Positions 56,567-64,000 of a DNA stretch of 64,000 bases are shown here, piece after piece. The DNA is from Dichotomocladium elegans. Its lineage: Eukaryota > Mucoromycota > Mucoromycetes > Mucorales > Lichtheimiaceae. A program made the position numbers and the translations under genes. The stretch spans positions 1-64,000 of the forward strand of contig JAIXMN010000008.1 of the NCBI GenBank assembly GCA_025716815.1. Direction: 5' to 3'. Numbering within the stretch: the stretch's first letter is position 1; each line of letters starts with the position of its first letter. Below the pieces are notes generated by a model that ran no database searches, was not told where the DNA came from, and was given only the letters and a program-made list of their open reading frames with translations.

Positions 56567-59475
56567 TTAGTCTGACGCACGGCGTCGACGGCCGTCTGCT
56601 CGATAATAGCGCTTCAATTCGCATTGAGCGGTAGGAGGAGGAAAAGTCTATTGTTGCATATTAGACGTGCGTTTTCGGCTTCTCCATGTCCTGTCACAAT
56701 CATGACTACTTGCCTCTTCCTCGCCTTTCATGGGGCCGTCAGAGTAGAAGATCTTTGGTCGGTACGATTCATCCTCTTCCATCACTGCTGAGTTGCGAAA
56801 CTTCTCCATTAAAGCCATCTTGCCTTGGATATTTGCATAAGAAAGAGAGCAGCGTTTCTCTGAATTGAACCGATTCCTACATTGTTCAACAGAAAAAATT
56901 GTCATTACTAAAACGAATACCCAAAACTCCTGCATGCTTACCAGCGCTTTCCAAGGCGCTCTCGAGCAAACGAAGCGACCGACCTTCAAAAGGGTGATTT
57001 ATCTTATGAGTACATTGGCAATTACAACGCGCAACAACCTACTTGACATCAATAAAATTAATGAATGCATAACCAACGTTGCACTTGTTTTGAAAGTCGA
57101 TACGTAAATAGAGGAAATCATATGTTCCTTTGTTTGTGGCATCAATGCATTCGCGGAGCATTGCCTTTAAACGATTCAAGACCTTAATTTAACCGCACTA
57201 TCTCGATGACTTTTCGAATGCCATATACTACCTGCGTGTATTTGTTTGGAATATTCCGGATCATAAATGTAGTGCGAGTGTCAGTACCTATGCAGAAGTA
57301 AAACATGTGTATTGATGAGACTACTATTCATGCTGGTACGGGATTACTTAATCGCCTTACCATCCAGGATGCGCTCGAGCTTGAATTCGTTATCAGCTCG
57401 CGCAGGATGAGATGCAATAGTCGACCATGCTTGAGAATCCTCGCGGGGGGAAACAGATGGGGCGGTAACGAACGTAGCTGTTGATGAGGACGACATCATC
57501 TTTTCGTCATCTTCTGAGCTTTGTGTATCGGCGCTATCGGGATCTGATGAAGGACGGAGGGACGCTTGATAGCATGTTTGCTCTGTACTTGTGGTGTTTC
57601 TGTGTCCTTTTTGGGCGCGACCACTACATGTTCGCGTCGAAACGACAGTTGTAGAAGGCGGTGGAATTTGCGCCGCAGAATATGGTTCAGTTAATGACGA
57701 ATGCAACCCCACAAAACCATCAGCTGAGCTAATCGAAGGTGAATAAAGCCGCCGAGGTTGGGGTGCAGAACAGAACACCTCAGTCGAGCACTGGTCAATA
57801 CACAGAGGTTCACGCTGTACGGGCTGCTTAAGCAGTGTTGGGTACCCCTCAAATGGCAGGACGATTGAAGCAGACGGCGTCGAAGCGCGGTCCTTATCCA
57901 ATATATTTAGCGAGAGTTCAAGAGGTTGATGTCTTGTCATGTTACCGCTTCTGGCAGCAGCATTTACGCTAATATGAAAATGTATATTCTAGAGATCCGA
58001 TGAAACATAGATATTTAGAAGGCAATATCGCAGCGTGCTACTCATTCGTTACCATGAAAGATTGTCCGTGGATATTAGCAATTGCCAATGGTGCACAGCG
58101 ACGATCAAAATATTCAATTTGGACGGTGCGACGGAACTCAGAAAGTTCTAGCTGAACGTCCGTGCGGATATCGCCCCATTTCATGAAAAAAGCCTAGAGA
58201 AACAAGCGAGCGTGGCGACAACCATGCATTAATGAGGAAGGGGAGACAAGTGATCATATGTGATGGATCTTGCCGTTGTCTTCATACCTTGTAATCAAAC
58301 ATGGCTAAATGATCTCTGAACCCAAACATAGTGACCAATATGGTTGCAGAGGCACGGCTGTCCTCCAGCGACACGTTGTAACGGCTTGCAAGAAGCGAGT
58401 CGCTCATATAGTTGGCGCCAACGGTATGAAGCTGGAGACCCGTAATGTCGTTTAAGGACCTGCGAGCGAGCACGGTATGTCTGACATCGTAAAAGCTGAC
58501 GGTAAGCTGATGGTCCAGATGGAAACGCTCTTCATATACGTTCTTGATGTCTCCAAATCTCTATTAATATATAAAAGCATTAAATAAAGCGTTTGTGTAC
58601 GAGAAGCATGTTAGAAAGACATGTGCATGGTTGCAGACGGACCTTCAGGGTGTCAACAATCACACGTGAATCTTGATCGAGCGGAATCTTGGTTATATGA
58701 AGATGAGGTGTGGCAGCATCGACTAAAAAAGTATGGCCGCAAAACAAGTGAGACATGAGCCAGATGTCGACCATATGTTGACATCCTAATGCAGACAATG
58801 GCAGTTGAGGAAGACCACAGTTGTCATTCGCTTACCTTCTGTGCTGCCACCCACTGATGAAGGAGAATGCAGGCCAAAAAGATCACACGAACCAAAAGGA
58901 TCGAAGGTGGAGGAGCTATACGATATTGGCACTGCTTTATCGGCGTTGGGAAGGCGCCGAAACGGGCAAGGTTCTGTCACTACTCTCGGAGACACAGCTA
59001 CATTTTGCACTCGTTTGCTGAACGGCGGGCAGGAAGCCCTGTCGCGTACAATAGGAACAGCAGGAACGGTAGCAGAAGCAAAAGCCATAGATTCTTTCTG
59101 TTGCTGCCGTGGTTCGCGCTTTTCGACAGACAACAGTGATGACTTCGCGGTGTAGTCGAAGCCCATGGATGGGTACTTTAAATGAGAGTCGGAAACGACG
59201 GCCACTTTGTTCGTTCTGTCCCCTAACGCTCTACGCAGCTTTTGCAGCTGCCCGGCGTGCTTGACTTGCTGCTCCAGGTGCGCACCAGCTGTAACCACTA
59301 AAGTGGACCTTTTTGAATCAACCGAAGGGTTTTCAGAAAGACGCTGCGGCTGCGGCAGAGGACCTTCCAGAACGTGAGGCGCACGGACCTCTAAGGTTGC
59401 TTCTTTTTGTCGAGTGTAAGATGATTCTGTGTCTCGGCACACAGATGAAGTTGTACAGTTTGGGGAACGAGGCAT
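56567..59475 (-). CDS. Mei2-type RNA-binding protein with three RRMs, multi-exon
   Basis: Mei2 proteins bind RNA and control entry into meiosis or development in fission yeast and plants. From the ATG at 59475, exon 1 encodes about 215 residues of Ser/Pro/Arg-rich, mostly disordered sequence. After a GTAAGC...TTAG intron come RRM1 ('[18 protein letters not shown]', '[18 protein letters not shown]', '[16 protein letters not shown]'), RRM2 ('[17 protein letters not shown]', '[16 protein letters not shown]'), a Ser/Thr-rich linker (57344-57940) and the diagnostic C-terminal Mei2 RRM ('[16 protein letters not shown]', '[18 protein letters not shown]', '[19 protein letters not shown]', '[10 protein letters not shown]'). 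A GC-AG intron (GAG|GCAAGT...AATAG) joins a last exon beginning TFPPP and ending at the stop 56567-56569. Middle exon borders were not all fixed. Its first exon has a broken copy at 41850. Confidence 0.88.
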
Positions 59476-62396
59476 CGCTCTTGGAAAATGGGGAGCGAAA
59501 AAGAAGGAAGTGGAGAGGGAGCGGAAAGGGAAACGAAAAAGAAAAAGAGAGGAAGAAAAATTAAGAAAATCCCAGTGGAAAGCGGATCAAAAAGCCTTCG
59601 ACAGCCTTTTTCCCATCCCATCCCAATACACGCACACTTATTCACTCTCTCTCTTTCTCTCTCCATAGCCATTATACTCTCGAAGGCCTTGGCGAAGAAT
59701 TACACAAGGTGCACATTAAATGAAAACAAGAGGAATAGTGAGTGAACCGGCGCGCCTTGCAGACAACCCGCCCCTTATTCGTACACCTCACGGCCAAAGC
59801 GTTTGCGGGTCTTCGCATTTTCAGATACGCTCTAGAACCATCTGCTTATATATCCACAAGCGGATTCACGGATGCAACGCAGATGACCCTCACTCCATGT
59901 CTGATTGTGAGCAGCTAATATATTGTACGCAGCTTTATCTTGCATATTGTACAACCATGCCAATTCTATACGTCGGCGAGGAGATCTCCCATTAATTCGC
60001 ACACCGATCGCCTATACCATTAATGCCTCGCTTCGCCATGTTCTATCTACATATTATTACGACTGTCTCGATTGCTCAAAGTCCAATTTTGTAATAGATG
60101 AGGATCAGTTGAACAACATGTACGAGATTAGATTCTAATGCAAAATGCGATTGTAGGGGTCGATATATCAGGTGTCAATTGCCGTGTGTGTGGAGCATTC
60201 CATTCTCGAGACGCCGGAGAGGCGTATGTTGCAGACCTATTTCTCTATTCCAATGATTACACGCTTTTCATAATCTCCCTTGTCTACCTGAATATCTTTT
60301 TTTTGGCGAAAGGCGGTGAAAGAGGCTCCCTCGACGGGTAAAGAAAGCTAAACAGCAAATTCCATGGACACTTCGAAATCTTTCCCGCGCGCCTTAATTT
60401 ACGTCACATTTCCTCCCAAGGAAGAACGTTTCCCGAAAATGGCTGTGATTATCCTTGTTACGCTAGCGACCAATCCATATGAGCCTGTCCTCGTTGTGTG
60501 GCACTCAGTCTCTCAGATTCGGTTGAGACGGGGTTTCCATCAGCAAGCACGTGAACATCAGTACCTCTAGGAAATACTGTTGACTCCCTCAGCCACTCTC
60601 TTAATCGAAGACAGCGCCATTTACCGGTCTTCTGCACATCGACCTTTTTTTTTTTTACTTCAATATTCATCCGAAACCTGCGATGCGATCTGATGGACTT
60701 GTATTATCTCGCACTTTTGCACCAGTTAACTTCCGTGTCGCCAAATGCGAGTTAAAAAAGCTTTCTTGGGTTGTGACCTCTCATAGGGACGTAAAAAAAG
60801 GCGCATTTTTCAAAATGAAAACAGTGAGTCCATATGATTGGTGACAGTTGCACAGAAGAACTTTCCATTTAAAGAACTTGGCTCTAGCAGCTAGATATCC
60901 CGTCATAGCTTATCTGGGGCAAGCGTACTGCTTCGGAATCAGGGCAGTTGCTGATTGGCTAAGCCATTTCGGTTTGTTGCATGTCAACTCACTCTTAATC
61001 GAAACGGTTGGAAGTTACAGTATTCGGACTCAAACAAATGCAAGAATGCTCTAGTGGCAATCTCAATTGAGCATGATGGCCATGGCCGATCGTAATCCCA
61101 TTGGCATCTTCACAGACGATGGCCAGTTGGATCCGAAGGCGTGCATATTAATGGCGTTACGAAGACGAGTGCGTGTTTGATGGCAATTCAAGCTCTGTGA
61201 TCTTCGTTTCGCTTGCGGTTGGATTATTGTAGTTACCATGTCGAAGTTGCCTAAAACGTATCTGGGTCTAAGAGTAAGAGCATTGCTGAGGGTAAGGAAC
61301 ACAGACCTGCCATATCTGCATGTTCAAGATAGTCACCCGTCTGATGGCAGATCAATACTTGGATAAGAGGTATTTGTCCATATTCCCTTGTTTGTCGAAA
61401 GTGGATCAAAGACGTATATGTATGCGGTGGCGCGGAGAAAGCTGATCAAGTTACACAAATGCTCGCAATGCTGCTCTCGCAAACCGGAAACGCCGCATCC
61501 GGGGTTTCTGGTCAATGCGCATGCGTGTGGGAATGGCGCAGGACGCTTTTGCACCAATAATGTATTACCTTTTAAGGATATGGGACAATCGGTTTCTTTC
61601 AGTAAGCTTGCTATTATGCAGCCCAGTAGGATCTACATGGTATGTTATCGGCTGTAGCAGCCCTCTGTAAACAGAGATATTTCTCAACGCTCCTCATTCG
61701 CTGTTCGCATTTTGCGTGGTACTTTTGGTCTACGATCGTTGGATACACTATGTAGCCCCTTGGTGTAGGAGCCGTAAGCCTCCCGTAAACGGGATTGGGT
61801 TAGTTATTTCCTGTCGGGATAATCATACCTGCATTATGCTTTTGGCAATCACAAACCGAGATCCTAATTTCTTCATTTCGACATTTATCAAGGTAGGACA
61901 GCGCTTTAGCCAATTCATCAATATGGTAGGCATGAGGAACGCTCCTACACGTATTTGTGACCAATAAATCCGGCTGTGGCAGACAGCAAAAGGAGCAACT
62001 ACTGGCTTTGAGTCATGGAATAGGGTGAGTTATGAAGAATTCTCCTCCCTCTATATGTGTGTATGCGCATGTCAGCGGTCAGGTCTTATCCTACTTTCAA
62101 GAGATGGAGTGACGTACTCTAAGCTCTTAGAAAAAGAGATCATGTCAGTGAGCCATCTATGTGCTTGTATATCAACGAAAAGCCGTGGTTTGCAGATTTA
62201 ATGGTTCATACTGACATACTCACTCAACCCGTTCGTATGTTTCCAGTCCCCATCGAGAAATATTGAAACTTTATCATTTATTCCGTCGAATACACACAAC
62301 TGGATATAGGCATTCGATAAAGTTTGTACGTCCTCGGCAGCTGCACAAGAGGGAATTTTTGCTATGCGGCAATAAGCCTTTGCTTGAGCTTACGCA
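59476..62396. other. Long intergenic region
   Basis: Almost 3 kb without a supported gene. It begins with purine-rich sequence (59490-59580) and a CT run (59643-59664) upstream of the Mei2-like start, a probable promoter. Short frames such as 61388-61657, with a C-x2-C-C cluster, are not recognised. Confidence 0.4.
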
Positions 62397-64000
62397 ATGT
62401 CCTCCGAAATCATCAGCACTAATCTCGCTCCAACATCCGCAAACATGGACCAATTTGTCCGTCTACCAGTTCAGCTGTTATCGTGCGTGCTACAGCAAGT
62501 CGGTGTTGTCCATTTATTGAAAGAAGTCATGTTGGTGTCCAAGACTTTGCGCGGCTGTATCGTGTATGATGCTGCCCTATGGTTAGAGATCAAACTTCAT
62601 GACCCGCCGTTGCATCCAAGGACGCTCTTATCTATAGCTCATCACGTCAAGAAGTTTTCTATCTACTCCCAAGATAAATTATGGATTCAGATGTTTTTCG
62701 AGCAACTAGTTGCATTCCGTCGCCTCCTCGATCTCACCATAATCTCGGGTACGTACAATAATATTCGACGGGTGACATATATTTTTAGAAATGGAGGAGC
62801 GGAGACAGAAGCGGAGGCCATTGACATTCCAAGAACTAGGTTTTCCCGGCTACGTCCCTGGACTGAAGACGCTTTTTACACGACAAGATTGGCCCACTCG
62901 CAGTCGGCTCGAATCGCTCTACTTCCATGTCTGTGGGCCAAGTCTTAGTTTCGAGATTATTATGCACGCATGCCCCAACTTGAAAAGTCTTATCTACGAA
63001 AATATTGCAGGGCTTGAGCTCGTCCCGCATAACGCACATTTCATCCGGCCCGATCTAACCAGATTAGTAATCAATCTCCATCCTGTCGAATGCATCGGAC
63101 CGGATGATCTAGTAGCAATTCTCAGGACATGTCCTAATCTCAAGAAACTGCAGGTCTGGCCGGTATACATTGACGATGCCGACATACTTCTCGACTGCTC
63201 TCCTCACTTGGAGATTCTTCAATGGAACTATCGAAAATTTCCAGGGCCCGAGGAATGGATGACTATGGGCACAGGAACGCTGGCGATAGAAAAAGAATTT
63301 CAGAAGAGCGATGACGTCGATGGAGAAGGAAAAAGCCATCTGAGGTATCTTCGCTGCGACCTTCCCTATTCCCCTATCGTCCGACTGCTCGAAAAGCGCG
63401 GACATGCTTTAGAGGTATTACACCTCTTGCTAAGCGAAAGAGGTTCCTCTGGAGCGTCGCCCTATTTGCGGTTTGATCACGCATTGTTTAAGCGACTGCG
63501 GACTTTGGCCGTTGATTCCAACTTGATGGACGTTGATCCCGCGCGTCATAAGCTTCTCACCACCATTCTTGAGCTCTGCGACACCAATGTATTTGAGAAT
63601 CTCATTATCGGTTACTTTGCTACGCCGTTAGACGATAGGATATTCCGCCACCTGACACTGTTCTCTCACCTCCATACCCTCCGCCTCCGTAACCTTGCAT
63701 CAATGAAAGGCTTCGAAACATATTGGAGCGCCATGGCAAGGTTGGGAAATTGTGCTCCCCTGACCGTAGTCGAGCTGCGCGAGGTCCCAGTGACGGCTGC
63801 ACAGCTGGCTGTAATTGGGTCTATATCGACTATCAGACACATTGACTTGTTCTCGCTCTCTGGTACCTATGTAACCACCGAAGCCCTTCACAAATTTCTC
63901 CTGAAAAAGCAGCAGCACAGACGATTCCAATCAATTGCTTTGGATGATGTGGGTGCAGTAACGCGGGACACGTTGATAGAGTATCTCGGCAAGATCTCCT
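62397..64000 (+). CDS. F-box / leucine-rich-repeat protein, partial (runs off right edge)
   Basis: A substrate adaptor type for SCF ubiquitin ligases. From the ATG at 62397, residues about 18-65 form an F-box ('FVRLPVQLLSCVLQQVGVV', 'VMLVSKTLRGCIVYDAALW'). A 40-bp intron at 62749-62788 (GTACGT...TTTTAG) joins a second exon that stays open to base 64000, so the gene continues past the window. Exon 2 has repeated LRR-like units: 'CPNLKSLIYENIAGLELV', 'RPDLTRLVINLHP', 'CPNLKKLQVWPVYIDD', 'SPHLEILQWNYRKF', 'SHLRYLRCDLP', 'FSHLHTLRLRNLASM'. Without the intron the first frame would end at 62948. The intron is at the short end of those in the window, but phase and sequence fit. The substrate is unknown; large F-box/LRR families are typical of these fungi. 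Confidence 0.82.

Overview
This is eukaryotic, almost certainly fungal, DNA, most likely from an early-diverging lineage (Mucoromycota/Mucorales is my inference). Genes are split by short GT-AG introns, mostly about 50-95 bp. The host genes are fungal in character: a Pho85-type (PCL) cyclin, a Pik1-type phosphatidylinositol 4-kinase, an SPX/VTC vacuolar protein, a Mei2-type RNA-binding protein and the proteasome ATPase Rpt6. Two further genes, an Integrator subunit 3 homologue and a type III glutamine synthetase, are absent from yeasts such as S. cerevisiae. I found no tRNA, rRNA, CRISPR or bacterial feature.

Layout. (1) 1-11,500 is a nest of decayed transposons. A gag gene runs off the left edge behind its LTR. 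That LTR lies against a truncated chromovirus pol, followed by an inverted gag-protease piece and a second copy of the chromovirus 3' end. A pogo-type DNA transposon has entered that second LTR. Then come a LINE split by a solo LTR with a 5-bp target duplication, a second copy of the first LTR, and a PIF/Harbinger pseudogene. (2) 12,000-17,400 holds a glutamine-rich zinc-binding protein gene (-), a complete PCL-like cyclin gene (+) and two possible small membrane-protein ORFs. (3) 18,700-23,190 is a broken Helitron with a 3'-type hairpin; a second copy of the solo-LTR family lies at 23,980-24,614. (4) 26,500-40,000 holds host genes: glutamine synthetase III (-), a Tim17/22/23-family protein (+), Rpt6 (-) and INTS3 (-). 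(5) 40,580-42,350 is decayed coding sequence, including a broken partial copy of the Mei2-like gene found 17 kb away. (6) 42,847-49,138 holds PI4-kinase (+) and the SPX/VTC gene (+), in tandem about 280 bp apart. (7) 49,950-52,600 holds a decayed RuvC-III-like (TnpB/Fanzor-type?) ORF and a Tc1-like pseudogene. (8) 52,639-59,475 holds two convergent RRM genes. (9) 62,397 to the right edge is an F-box/LRR gene that leaves the window.

The host genes do not form an obvious pathway. Two loose themes are visible: phosphoinositide and polyphosphate/inositol-phosphate biology (PI4K next to SPX/VTC, with a Pho85-type cyclin elsewhere) and RNA control (INTS3 and two Mei2/RRM proteins). These could be coincidental. 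Exon boundaries were read by hand from splice dinucleotides, reading-frame continuity and family similarity. I see no strong case for a new biological system. The leads I would follow first are the glutamine-rich zinc protein, the SPX/VTC protein with an altered basic catalytic motif, the RuvC-III-like remnant, and three GC-AG introns.
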